Source of the DNA: Oenanthe sinensis
Taxonomy: Eukaryota > Streptophyta > Magnoliopsida > Apiales > Apiaceae
Reading direction: 5' to 3'
Assembly: GCA_028671895.1 (NCBI GenBank)
Contig: CM053794.1
Span: 22,368,501-22,432,500 of the forward strand
DNA: 64,000 bases
A program made the position numbers and the translations under genes. How positions within the stretch are numbered: position 1 is the stretch's first letter; every line of letters begins with the position of its first letter. This document shows positions 1 to 11,345 of this stretch, piece after piece. The notes under the pieces were generated by a model that did no database searches, was not told the DNA's origin, and worked only from the letters and a program-made list of their open reading frames with translations.

Positions 1-49
1 GGTTCGGTCCATTTTTTTTTAAAAAATTCGGTCCGGACCTAATAGACCG

Positions 50-51
<2 letters not shown>

Positions 52-94
<43 letters not shown>
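52..94. repeat. (AT)n microsatellite
   Basis: Uninterrupted AT dinucleotide run of about 43 bp inside the left part of the hAT element. It is likely length-polymorphic. Confidence 0.9.
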
Positions 95-99
<5 letters not shown>

Positions 100-1017
100 T
101 TTTATATATTTTATAAGTTATATACTTAAATACTTTATATAAATATTATATAATATATCTTATAACTTATAGACAGTATATGATGTATATCAGAGCGTGA
201 GTCTGTGTCTTATAGAGCCACAACCGACAGAGCCCTAACCCTAGCCTCAAAGTCGAGTCTCAAAGTTATTAACTCAAGATTCAAGTATCAACGCTTACTC
301 CCTTACACAGTTACACTGTTGCCGACTGAAGTTTAAGATTCGAAGATTCTTATTCGAAATCAAAGGTTCGTTTTTGAATTTCTTTATTTGGAACTTTGGA
401 AGATTAATTTATATGTTATCTTAATTTGCTGCTAGTAGGAAGTAGGTTATCTTTTAAGATTTTTCCTAATTAAGCTTAGCTAGATTTTGTTTTGATTTTC
501 AGTTAAATTTTTGCTTGATTTCTTTTATGTTTTGATTTTTCCTAATTTTTGCTTTATTTTCAGTTAAATTTTTGCTTGATTTCAGTAGATTATAGACTGT
601 TTATAACAAAAACTGATTATAGCTAGTAGATTGTTTATAACAAAAACTGATTTTATATAAAAATTATAGACTCTAAGTAGTAGTACCCTGTACCAGTCCA
701 GAGACCAGAGAGTTTTCCATTATTATGGCAAACATAGCAAAACATAGTGGTATACGAGTTATGAAAACTGATCGTATACCGCTAATTCTTTTCTTGGTAA
801 AAACTGAAAGCTATACCGCTAAAATGATCTCTGAACTTTACTAAAGATCCAATCCCAATATTTAAATATCACATGTTTTCAACGAATTTGTATGGTTCGA
901 AATTTAATTTCTTAATGATAGACAGTAGGCCAGTAGCTTTCTTTTTATTTTCCAGTAGTAAACTGATTTTTTTAATTTCTTCCTCTTGTATCAGTTTGGA
1001 ACTTGGAAGTTGGAATA

Positions 1018-3210
1018 ATGTCAGAGCCAAATTCTCAGCCAGACACAGGGATGAGAGGTTCTAATGATCCAAATACTCAAACTCAACCAAGCTCAGTAAA
1101 GAGAAAAAGAAAGAAAATGAAATCGAGATCGGAAGTGTGGGATCATTTCACCAAGTTTGTGGATGCGGAAGGGTTCCCAAGAGCTAGGTGCAACTATTGT
1201 GAGAAGGTATATCATTCCGATACTAGTATAAATGGCACTAGTGCACTTTCAAAACATCTTAAAGTTTGCAATAAACTCCCACTTAGTGGTGAATCACGAC
1301 AAACACAATTGTCTATGCAATCCATAGGAGGGAATGAAGGAATTCTTAAAAAATGGCATTTTGATCAAAAAGCTTCTAGACATAAGTTAGCCGCCATGAT
1401 TATTATTGATGAACTTCCATTTAGATTTGTCGAGGGTGAGGGGTTTAATGATTTCATGCAAACCACTCAACCACTTTTTAAGATGCCATCTCGTTTTACC
1501 GTCGCACGAGATTGTTATTAAATCTTTTTGGATGAAAAGAAAAAGTTGACTACATATTTTAAGGTGTCGGGTCAAAGAGTTAATATTACTACGGACACTT
1601 GGACTTCAATACAAAAGATTAATTATATGTGCATCACGGCTCACTACATTGATCAAAATTAGGACTTGCACAAGAAAATAATTAACTTTTGTCCTATAGA
1701 GGGTCACAAGGGTGAGCTCTTAGCTAGGGACCTTGATATATGTTTGAAAGAATGGGAAATTTCAAAAGTGTTTGCGATGACGGTTGATAATGCAAGTTCA
1801 AATTATACTTGCATTCAATTATTAAAAGATAGGTTATCTTCTAGGGGGCTGATTTTTTGAATGGAAAATACATGCACATGAGATGTATTGCACACATAAT
1901 TAATTTGATTGTGAATGATGGACTCCGCGATGTGAAAGATTCAATAAAAAGAGTGAGGAAGACGGTTAGATTTGTGAATCAATCTCCGGCTAGGCTAGCC
2001 AAATTCAAAGAGTGTATTGAGTTACAAAATATTGCTTGCAAATCTATGTTATGCTTGGATGTAAGTACAAGATGGAACTCCACTTATTTGATGCTTAATA
2101 TTGCCCAAAAGCTTGAAAAAGCATTTGAATTATTTGAAAGAATGGATCCATATTTTGTACATGAGCTTAATGAACAAGGGGGGTTGCCTACATCTTAGGA
2201 TTGGGGTAATGTTAGAAGGCTAGTTGACATGTTGGTTCATTTTTATGAACTAACCTTGAGGATATCGGGTTCTTTGTATGTCACATCTAATATATTCTAT
2301 CATGAGATTAGCACGATAAATTTGTTATTGAGAGAGTGGATGAAGAGTGATGATGTTGATGTGAAATTTATGGGTGAAAAAATGAAAGAGAAATATGACA
2401 AGTATTGGGGTGATGTAGACAAAATGAACAAACTCATCTATGTCGCGGTTGTTGTTGATCCTAGGTATAAATTAGAGTTTATTGAGTTTGCACTTGTTGA
2501 AGAATATGGAAATGAAATCGGTTGGAAGTTGGTAAATGACACAAAGGTAGTGTTGAAAAAGTTGTTTGAAGAGTATAAAAAGACTTGTCAACCTAAAAAT
2601 ACTCAAACTCAAGTCAATCAAGGTCAATCTTCAAATAAATATTCAAGTGCATCATCTTCAAGAACACAATCGGCCTTAGGTGAAAGATTTATGAGACAAA
2701 AACTGGAGAGTGGAGAAGTAGAATCAAAGTGTGAATTAGATATTTATCTTAGAGAGAGTGTCTATGTTACAAAAAATGATGAGTTTGATATTTTAAAATG
2801 GTGGAAAGTTAATTCAAATAAGTTTCCAATCCTCTCACAACTTGCACGTGATGTACTAGCAATTCTTATCTCCACCGTAGCATCGGAGTCCGCTTTTAGT
2901 ACGGGCGGAAGAGTCCTTGATCCGTATAGAAGTTGTTTTTCACCTAAAGTTGTGGAAGGTTTACTTTGCGCTCAAGATTGGTTGCGCTCATACAAACGTC
3001 CGAAGACAATTGAAGAAGATTTCAATGATCTAGAAAAATTTGCAGAAGGTATATTATTTGTGTGTTTTACTATTTCCATTTAATTGTCATCAATTAGTAT
3101 GTGTATTTTGAGAGAGTTAATGTGTCTTATCCTTTTATTCCACAGCTTTTTCTGCTCTTAGGGTGAACAAGGATGGTGAAGATACAACTATAGACCTGGA
3201 GAATGACTAG
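1018..3210 (+). pseudogene. hAT transposase (BED zinc finger plus hATC dimerisation domain), inactivated
   Basis: The ATG is at 1018. The N-terminal part has a BED zinc finger: an aromatic VWDHF start, CNYC and a downstream H-x-x-V-C, near residues 40-85. The middle contains the conserved transposase core, with VDNASSN around 1780-1800 and STRWNST near 2070. The C-terminus has the hATC dimerisation signature (ILKWW, SESAFSTGGR, near 2790-2910). Lesions seen directly are a TAA at 1519, a TAG at 1660, a frame change near 1857, and a TAG at 2196 inside the usual DW-x-NVRR stretch. The last exon looks spliced: exon end at 3048, GT at 3049, acceptor AG at 3144-3145, then a short terminal exon to the TAG at 3208-3210. 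The family normally catalyses cut-and-paste transposition; this copy cannot encode a full protein. Confidence 0.88.
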
Positions 3211-4046
3211 GTATGCTACTGCACTCCCCTCCCCTAGAGAATGACTAGGCAACATCTGAATAAAAATTTAAAATATAGTTGGTTTAAAGATAGTACCACT
3301 ATACCAGCTCTTTCTCCAGATGATTAAGTTTCATAATTTTTAAAATATAGAGGCTTATATCCAGTGGACTCCAGTCACTCTAGCCTCTAGGGACCAGGGT
3401 GAACTTGATTGCAGATCCAGCTGAGCTAAACATCAGGCTAAACTCTAGGGGCCCAGGGCCATTCAAATTTGTATTACGATTTTATTTTAAACTTGAATGT
3501 AGTGTATTTTACTATTTGTGTGATTGTGTAATTTGTGTATTTGTGTAATTGTGTTGATGAATGGATTCAACTATCAAATTATGGATTGGAATTGGATGCA
3601 GATTTTTTTGGTTATTTATAAGTTATAACAGCATAAAGAAAAAGTGCAGAAAACAGGTTTTTGAAATTTCGGTTTTCTGGGACCGAACCGAAATAACCGA
3701 AATATTTCGGTTCGGTTCTGGTTCGGTCCAGGCGCATATTTTGGTCCGGTTCGGTTCCAAAAAAAAATCTTATTCGGTTTTCGGTTCTTTCGGTTCGGTC
3801 CGGTTCTGGACCGAACCGACTGAATGCTCTGCCCTGGTCAATATACTATTATTTTTTAAAAAAAATAAACAAAAAAAATTAGAATCTCTTTTTAATCTCA
3901 AGTTGTTTGCTATTAAAATACTAATCTTAAGTTCTTAACTTCATAATTGTAGATTAGGAGGGTTCTTAAAATACTAAAATATATGTCAACCTCATAATTG
4001 AACATTAGTTTTATGCTACCAATATTAGTAGACCACCAGGCAGCAC

Positions 4047-4054
4047 TATATAAG
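4047..4054 (+). promoter_or_regulatory. TATA box of glutamine synthetase gene
   Basis: TATATAAG lies 107 bp upstream of the ATG at 4161. That predicts a start of transcription near 4080 and a 5' untranslated region of about 80 bp. The context after 3845 is otherwise AT-rich with no competing TATA this close. Confidence 0.6.
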
Positions 4055-4160
4055 CTACTACTCTATCAGCCTCTATCTTCAAGTCTTTGCATTGCATTTC
4101 ACAAAAGTTATATATATACACACAGTCTTCTCTGTCTGTCCCTCCAATTCACAAACAACA

Positions 4161-7142
4161 ATGGCTTCACTCACAGATCTCATCAACCTCGACCTTTCTG
4201 ACTCCACTGACAAGTTCATAGCAGAATACATTTGGTAACTTATTATTTTGTCTTTCATACTTGTTTTTCTTGGTTAGTGTTTTTCAAAAACAGTGTAGCT
4301 TTATTTTTTTACAATATCACACCAAACCAAACCAAAACATTTATAACTAAATGGTGTAGTTATAATGAAGCAGATTAATAAAATATTAAATATTTTATTA
4401 ATCTGCTTCATTATCATGGTTTCTTGTCGGCAAATATCTTGTATCCACATGTTTTTTTGAATGTTATGGAGAATTTGTTTTCTTGATTGCATGTTGCAAA
4501 AATTGTTAAGTTGATGAGGCGAAAACTTAATTTCTTAAGTTAGCATAGGTTACATAATTTGAGGTACTAGTGGAAAACGGTGGCGAATGAGCTTTTAAAC
4601 AGATTTTAAACTAGGCTTTCCGCAAAATCTTATAATATTTGTAATAACTTAATAAATTTATTGTTCTTTTTTTTTTAACAGGATTGATGCGATTGGCGGC
4701 CTAAGAAGCAAAGCAAGGGTAATTTCTGATAATTTTAAACTGGTTTCGAATTCGAATTAATTACTAATAATTAACCATCATTGCTCATGTAATTTGTTTG
4801 TTTAACTGTAATGTAGACTCTTTCTGGTCCGGCTAATGATCCTTCTAAGCTTCCAAAATGGAATTATGACGGCTCCAGCACTGGTCAAGCCCCGGGGAAG
4901 GACAGTGAAGTGATCTTGTAGTAAGTTTCTGCAGTTGGAATTTGATCTTATGAAGTGAAGTGATGTTGTAGTTTTTTCTTATGGAATTTGATCTTTTTTG
5001 TTGTGATGTAATGAATCAGTCCTCAAGCGATTTTTAGAGATCCATTCAGAAGGGGTGACCACATTTTGGTAGGTTAATCCCTTAATTTGTTATTCGTGAT
5101 CTAGTTAGCTCTGTTTAATCTATATTGATGCTGCAATGGACATCATGAAGCCAATACTTAATCTCTCCATTTCCTTTGATATAGGTCATGTGTGATACCT
5201 ACACACCGGCTGGTGAACCAATTCCTACAAACAAGAGATGTAATGCAGCTAAGATTTTTAGCCACCCTGATGTTGTTGCTGAAGTTCCCTGGTATACATT
5301 GGAAATTCCGATGTCTTCCTATTTTTATTTAATAAAGAAAATTAAATCATTGTATTTTCGTTACAGATTTGATCTATAAAATATGATCTTGTAACAGGTT
5401 TGGCATTGAGCAAGAGTACACCTTGCTAAAGAAAGAGGTCAAATGGCCTCTTGGTTGGCCAACCGGAGGATTTCCCGGTCCACAGGTGAACCTTTATGCA
5501 TCCAACTGGAGTACCTTCTATATTTCTGATTGATGTTTCTATCTATATACAGTTATGGTCCTTGTATGCTAAACACTTGAGCTACTAAAAAGTTTCTACC
5601 TTTAAAGAAATTTTACGAGAAGTGGCTTAATCTTTTTCTACGATTACATCAGGGGCCTTACTACTGTGCTATTGGTGCTGATAAAGCGTTTGGAAGGGAT
5701 GTTGTTGATGCTCATTACAAAGCATGTTTGTATGCTGGTATTAACATAAGTGGCATAAATGGGGAGGTCATGCCAGGACAAGTATGTTTAACTTTTTGCG
5801 GATATTATTACTCCTTTTTATTTTTTATGATAATTATCATCTATTTAGGTAAACAGAGTAATCTATGAAGAAACCGGGTCAGTTATCTTTTAGTAGGAAT
5901 TTAACTCACGATTTTCTTCTTGCTGTTTCATAGTGGGAATTTCAAGTCGGCCCAGCTGTTGGTATCTCAGCAGGAGACGAGCTATGGGTGGCCCGTTACA
6001 TTCTAGAGGTATTCCTACTTTCTTTTCAGCAAAAAGAATAATGTTTAAAACTTCAGGGAAATTTTAGGTATTCGGTTAACAATAACAAAGGAGTTCTCTG
6101 TTAAATTTATTCATTTTTCTTGGTCTGCAGAGGATCACTGAAATTGCAGGGGTGGTTCTTTCGCTTGATCCCAAGCCTATTCCAGTAAGTCATCATTGTC
6201 ATTTGTCACACAAAATCTCAAATAGTAGTTTTAACAAATCGTAGTTCATAATTTTATCACCATGAAGAATGAAGATTTGAACTGTAGCTCTGCAGTTTGT
6301 TCTTCATATTTTTTCGATGGAGCCATTAGGAACTCCATTAAATACTATTATTAGGACCCCTGGATATATTAACAATATATTTTCTTCAATAGGGTGACTG
6401 GAACGGTGCAGGTGCCCACACAAATTACAGGTACGATAGAGTGAAATTGGTTTCCTATTTTATATTGCAACCTCAACTACTTTTGTATGACATACTGAAT
6501 GTTATTTCAGCACCAAATCTATGAGAAATGAAGGTGGGTTTGAGTTGATCAAAAAGGCCATTGGGAAACTTGAGATCAAGCATGCACAACACATTGCTGC
6601 TTATGGTGAAGGCAATGAACGTCGTCTGACTGGAAAACATGAGACAGCCAGTATACACAAATTTTCATGGGTACATTGCTTCCCTGTCATACATTTCTGT
6701 TGATATATTATATAATAATTTGTACCTTAACATTCACATATGTTTAAGTTGTTTCATATGGAGTAGCAGATTATCCTGTTCATGCACCAAAAAAAATTTC
6801 TATATCAGATTTGGATTTTTATGTTTTCATGCTTTATTCACAATTGATATTCATTCGACTTCATACTATTTGGTGACTTGGTGTCCATGCATTGTCGCAT
6901 TGATATGCACCTTCTACATTATATTATTTGATGAGCTGAAAAACTTGAAAGACCAACACTATGACTTGTATAGTTACATTATTGTTTCTTTCCCACAGGG
7001 TGTTGCCAACAGGGGAGCATCAGTTCGGGTGGGCAGAGACACTGAAAACGGAGGCAAAGGTTACTTTGAGGACCGCAGGCCTGCTTCAAATATGGATCCA
7101 TATGTCGTGACCTCCATGATAGTAGAGACCACACTTCTGTGA
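4161..7142 (+). CDS. GLN1: Cytosolic glutamine synthetase (GS1), 12 exons
   Basis: The enzyme makes glutamine from glutamate, ammonium and ATP. Cytosolic isoforms assimilate and recycle nitrogen. I read exons 4161-4234, 4682-4718, 4817-4920, 5020-5068, 5185-5291, 5398-5485, 5653-5781, 5934-6008, 6131-6184, 6393-6430, 6511-6670 and 6999-7142. All introns are GT-AG and the frame stays open for 352 residues. The family signature YDGSST is at residues 54-59, and the ATP-binding signature KPIPGDWNGAGAHTNYS at about 236-252; NGEVMPGQWEFQVGP is also intact. The N-terminus starts MASLTDLINLDL with no transit peptide, which supports the cytosolic rather than the plastid form. The C-terminus stops at ETTLL, slightly short of the aromatic-containing tail usual in plant GS1. 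No catalytic residue appears to be missing. Confidence 0.96.
4362..4414. repeat. 53-bp perfect palindrome in GS1 intron 1
   Basis: Two 26-bp arms, starting ATAATGAAGCAG and ending CTGCTTCATTAT, are perfect inverted repeats around one central A at 4388. The next outer pair (4361 T, 4415 C) does not match, so the edges are sharp. It lies wholly inside intron 1. Confidence 0.92.
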
Positions 7143-7150
7143 AGCCTTGA

Positions 7151-7310
7151 TCAGGGACAATTCGTGTGGTCTCCTCTCGGTCGAAGATTGTACCATTGTG
7201 TCTCATAATAATTCTACCAGTTTTTCTTTATCAGGAGAATTCATGTGGTCTCCGCTCGGTGGAAGAGTGTACCATTGTGTTTCGAAATCATTCTACTAGT
7301 TTTTCTTTAT
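7151..7310 (+). repeat. Tandem duplication in the glutamine synthetase 3' region
   Basis: Two diverged copies of a unit of about 80 bp (7151-7230 and 7231-7310) share TCAGG near the start, TGTGGTCTCC, TGTACCATTGTGT and a final TTTTTCTTTAT. They begin 9 bp after the stop codon, so they form most of the 3' untranslated region. Confidence 0.8.
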
Positions 7311-8077
7311 AATTAGTTTGCTCATTACGTATGGTTTCTGATTCCTCCTTGTATTTCTGGTTTTAAGGGCCAAGGCCTGATTAATATTGCTCCGTTTCTT
7401 CACTTCTCTTTATTTTTAACTAGTTATAATTAGGGTGACTTCGTGCTCAAATGACCCGCAAGCCTGATTCAAATATCAACATGATCACATAGAAAGTTTT
7501 ATAAATATATGCTAATAACTTAGATAAATTTGAATATGACCAAAAATAACGTTACCCCTAGAATAAATTTCTTTCAAATAATATATCTATTTGTATAACA
7601 TTTCAGTAAAGTTTCGAACACAAAATTGATATTTAATCCAAAACTGTCATTTTGTCACCTCATGAGAATAGAATGCGAAAGATAGTGTATCTAAATATGT
7701 CCGTCCCTAAATGCCAACTGATTTCGTATCTCTGTATGCAAACCTCTCATATTATTAAGATAAAAACACACTATCATTCAATCATGTCTCTGCCTCTAAC
7801 ACTTCGAATGGACAGGATAACAAGTACGAACCTAAGTTTTCGAGATTCAACTCTAAATATAAAATTGTCGTCTCCAAATACGACAATTGACCGAATGGCC
7901 AGTACGAGTGACTTCAAGGGTAGGACTCCAAATACAAAATTGGTCAAAAATATTTAGTGAATCGGTCTTTTTATATGAATAATTGCATGCGTATTTATAT
8001 AATATTGGATCCTTTTGTACAAATATTTGTGTACTTATTTATATAATAGGATGAACGTCTACACAATTATATTATTA
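7311..8077. other. Intergenic, AT-rich, no gene recognised
   Basis: This stretch holds the rest of the glutamine synthetase 3' flank. One open frame at 7652-7957 has no recognisable domain and a composition typical of random AT-rich sequence. Weak internal similarity exists between 7808-7850 and 7890-7930. Confidence 0.5.
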
Positions 8078-8537
8078 CTAGCCTATAACCGTGCAAGAGA
8101 AAAGTAACAAATAATATATTATATATTTTAACTGAATTAAATATTTAATTTGATTATTTATGTTATTAATATTTTTTATGTAATGTTGTACATGAGATAA
8201 ATTAATTTTGAATCACTTTATATTCTAATTAAAAAAATAAGTTTGTTTAGATTAATATAATATAAAAATACATATAATATAGATAGAACACAATAATAAA
8301 ATTTAATCAATATAAATAAAATAATAATATTATTTTAATATTCATAAAATATAATTAATAAGTTATGATCTTAAATGAATTAAGGAATTTGTCTAATGAG
8401 AAAATTAAAATATGATAGTATATTAAATAAAAGAATGTGTTTGAAATTGAGTAAGAGAGAAGTTGAGTGAGACACAAAAAGAACAACTGATGACGAACAA
8501 AATATTTGTTCTTGCGGATTTAATAATATAATATAGA
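8078..8537 (-). mobile_element. Small non-autonomous Helitron-like element
   Basis: Read on the minus strand, the stretch begins with TCTATATTATATTATTAA after an A (8538) and ends with CTAG (8081-8078) followed by a T. This is the A/T insertion context and TC...CTAG pair expected of Helitrons. The expected hairpin just before the 3' end is not clear, and there is no coding capacity. It could instead be an unrelated AT-rich repeat. Confidence 0.4.
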
Positions 8538-10161
8538 TTGCATTTATACTTAAAACATTTTAGTGATATATTTCGTTAAATATGAAAATTAAATTGTTTT
8601 GTCTTATATAATTTTTGCAAAAAAAAAAAAAAAGCCTACTGTACTTGATAAGCACATTCAGAAAATTATTACAACCAAAAATAAATACGTGGTCACATTA
8701 TAAATCACGTATTTAGTAGTTTCAAACCTAAAAGTCAAATTTAATCATTTACCACTATATAGTAGTGTATATATTAAAAAGGGCAAGTTAGATTGAAAGG
8801 AAGAAAAAGAGAGAATGATGGCAGCAGTATAGATTCATTTGACATGTCTGACTACATGCAACAGCACATTCAAAACGAAGCAACAGTAGATAATTAAGGT
8901 AAACTTTACCCTTTATTGTATTCACATATGGAGAATGATCTCTCCATGTTTGTTACTCTAAATTGTTTCTAAAAAGCTGATTTTAATCTGCATCAACTGT
9001 GTGGTCAGTGTCTAATGGACAGTATAGTCTTGAAATTGGTTTGATTTACTTTGTTGGGCTGTATAGTTTGCCAATAGTTCAATTTGAGAAATGATTTATT
9101 AGCAGTAGAAATTGCAAAAAGTGAAACTTACAATAGGTATCTGATTTAGATTTGTATAGTCATGTATGCCAATAGGTAGAAATGCTATATATGTATATAT
9201 GTAATTGTACTGTCATTTATTTACTCTTTTCAAGAATCTGTCAAGTATTAATCAGGGTCAGGGTGATCTGCTGCGTTTTTGAGTTATGAGTGATGTAAAT
9301 TTGGCAAGGTTTGGTGTCAAGAAATAATCTATGTCCTCGCAACGACTTGATTTTAGTAGGTTTCCCACAATAAAGACAGTAGGGTATTAGTTACCAAAAG
9401 TCCCGGCTTATTGGAGATGTCCACAATGCGGATGCCCTTATTTCTTTGTTAGCCGGCCTTCAAAGAAAGAAAATTCAAATTAAGACGGTTAAGGTGGATT
9501 TGAGTTGTACATTTGTTTCAGCTTCCAATCGAGTTGTTTCTTAAATGTTCACGATTTTTATACTACTTAAAGGCCTGATTTTGAGTTTTTGCATAGGGTC
9601 ACCAAATCCTCTGAGAGGCCCTGGTTACTGATTTTAAGGTTTGTAGAAGTGTAGACGGTAGCTAATCTCCTGGCAAGCATATCAATGAAGTTTTGGAGTA
9701 TATTACTTTTACATTATAAAAGGAAATTGGTTAGTGCCGTTATTTATGACTTGATCACATGTTTTCAGCAGCTGTCCTTTCAGAACATCATCTCTACAAT
9801 CGGAAAACCACACACACAGCTTCAAGCATATGTAAGTACCAGAGCTTGCTTCTCACCTTATAGTTTTTTGCTTGTGCCTTGCAACAACACATGACAAGAC
9901 TGACTAAACTGTTAACAGAAGTTCATTAGTTAAAACATTCCTTAAAATTGTTTTTTGTGCATAGAATCTAAATGCAAATACTTTGATATGTTGTACTTCT
10001 TCATACCACAATATCTGCGCTGAAGGTTTATACTTTAAACATTAGGATCTAGTTTTTAAAGTCTAAACGATGTCTTGAGTGAATCCAAATTTGTGGAATA
10101 AATTCTTCGCCGCTCTGACTACCTGATTTCATGGTAAAAGCATACTCCATTTATCTACAAA
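8538..10161. other. Non-coding stretch upstream of the GFA gene
   Basis: No coding exon is recognised. The sequence is less AT-rich from about 8780, with several GT-AG possibilities, so 5' untranslated exons of the downstream GFA gene are possible. A pyrimidine/AC-rich stretch ending CATATGTAAGTA at 9827-9838 resembles an exon end with a splice donor. Only transcript data could settle this. Confidence 0.4.
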
Positions 10162-10587
10162 ATGGAGTCATCGATGGTAGTTCATAGTGGTGGATGTCAT
10201 TGCAAAAGAGTAAGATGGAAAGTACATGCACCAACGAATATAGTAGCCTGGGATTGCAACTGTTCTATTTGTTCCATGAAAAGAAACACCCAGTTTATTG
10301 TCCCTTCTGAAAGATTTGAACTTCTAGGCGATTCGAAAGAGTACCTCACGACTTACACTTTTGGCACTCACACAGCACAACACACTTTCTGTAAGATATG
10401 TGGCATAACTTCATTCTACATTCCACGGTCCAATCCAGACGGAGTCGCAGTTACCTTTAGCTGTATTGATCCCGGAACAGTGAGCCATGTTGAGATCAAG
10501 TTTTTCGATGGAGAGAATTGGGAAAAATCGTATACTGCATCAGGGATATCTTCATGTTCAAAAGTACTGCCTGAAGGATCAAAATGA
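10162..10587 (+). CDS. GFA/CENP-V domain zinc protein, 141 aa
   Basis: A single uninterrupted exon encodes a small protein of the Mss4-like GFA superfamily (glutathione-dependent formaldehyde-activating enzyme / centromere protein V). The zinc ligands are in the family order: C-x-C at residues 12 and 14, C-x-C-x2-C at 32, 34 and 37, and C-x2-C at 77 and 80. The start M-E-S-S-M-V-V-H-S-G-G-C-H-C fits the family, whose domain begins a few residues before the first CxC. At 141 residues it matches the usual length of plant single-domain members. Substrate and process are not known from the sequence; formaldehyde-glutathione chemistry is demonstrated only for bacterial relatives, so enzymatic function is inference. 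No signal or targeting peptide is obvious, which suggests a cytosolic protein. Confidence 0.88.
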   Translation: MESSMVVHSGGCHCKRVRWKVHAPTNIVAWDCNCSICSMKRNTQFIVPSERFELLGDSKEYLTTYTFGTHTAQHTFCKICGITSFYIPRSNPDGVAVTFSCIDPGTVSHVEIKFFDGENWEKSYTASGISSCSKVLPEGSK

Positions 10588-11196
10588 TAATCACGAGGAG
10601 TTAAAAGGATATCTGAAAGCTCGAGTAAAGTTGCAGTGAAATGAACTAGTAAATTATATACACCAAAACTGTATTTACAATACATGATGAGTGTCTATCT
10701 ATACATTCTACAGAACTAATGAAGAAGAATGACAACTTACTCTACAAGCTATTACTATGTAGAGTATGCAGACTGTGGTTTGTAACTGAATGTGTAACAG
10801 ACTTTCCTGCTCATCTGTCATTATGCTGTCATTATGTGTTGACTTTGGTTGACTATTATCCTCTATATGTGAGTCTACTAAGCTATCTAAATTTTCTGAT
10901 CCCCCTCACGATACTGCAGGCCTAAAAAATTTTTGAGTCATTACAAATCTTGCATATAATTGCCTATCTGAATAATTCTGACTAGAAATAGATTGAGAAG
11001 CTTACCTCCTCCATAATAGAGCTTGGATTACATATCTCATATCCGGGCAAACGTGTATCTGGACTCCTGTCATCTCCCCTGATGACTCAATCCTCTTGAT
11101 ATTCATAGCAGAGATATTAAATACCGAAGTACCCTGAGCATTGCCAAAGGCGCACCTAGGCAAGAGGCTCATTAAGGATTGAGTCATAGTGAGATG
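10588..11196. other. 3' flank of the GFA gene, no gene recognised
   Basis: This probably includes the GFA gene 3' untranslated region. Short open frames on both strands (such as 10719-10925) show no domain or splice support. Confidence 0.4.
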
Positions 11197-11345
11197 AAAG
11201 GCGATTAGAAGCAACTGGTGTTTAATAGGGGCACCCCATCGATTCTAAGAGATGCACCTAAGCGATTCTCTTTAAAGGGGTGCGACCCAATCCCCTGGTG
11301 AGTTCAAAGGCGATTAGAGGCAACTGGTGTGGAATAGGGGCATCC
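11197..11345 (+). repeat. Partial tandem repeat with AAAGGCGATTAGA motif
   Basis: AAAGGCGATTAGAAGCAACT near 11199 recurs as AAAGGCGATTAGAGGCAACT near 11305. Each copy is followed by a GGTGT...AATAGGGGCA block. The period is about 105 bp and the unit is more GC-rich than its surroundings. Origin not recognised. 11346-11966 shows no gene or other structure. Confidence 0.6.

Larger units (their letters stand above)
1..3836 (+). mobile_element. Decayed hAT-superfamily DNA transposon, left end outside the window
   Basis: A broken hAT transposase (1018-3210) lies between two blocks of related subterminal sequence. Bases 1-50 carry GGTTCGGTCC-type repeats, and 3660-3825 carry many GGTTCGG/CCGAACC repeats in both orientations. 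The right end reads GCTCTGCCCTG at 3826-3836, whose reverse complement CAGGGCAGAGC is a typical hAT terminal inverted repeat start. An 8-bp target duplication would then be 3837-3844 (GTCAATAT). The left TIR and left duplication copy must lie just upstream of base 1, so the duplication cannot be verified here. The stretch before the transposase (95-1017) is AT-rich leader with no coding signal, and 3211-3825 is the 3' untranslated part. Confidence 0.8.

Noticed and set aside
3561..3938. Open frame of 125 codons
   Set aside because: It lies across the hAT subterminal repeats and right end. The peptide is repeat translation (FGSVRF-like) with no domain.
6639..7142. Open frame of 167 codons on the plus strand
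   Set aside because: It reads through intron 11 of glutamine synthetase into the last exon. The spliced model keeps the protein family sequence, so this is not a separate gene.
7652..7957. Open frame of 101 codons downstream of glutamine synthetase
   Set aside because: No domain, low-complexity AT-rich composition, and no promoter or splice signals that stand out.
9400..9540. Open stretch with GDVHNADALISLLAG-like peptide
   Set aside because: Short, without start, splice support or recognisable family; may be untranslated exon or chance.
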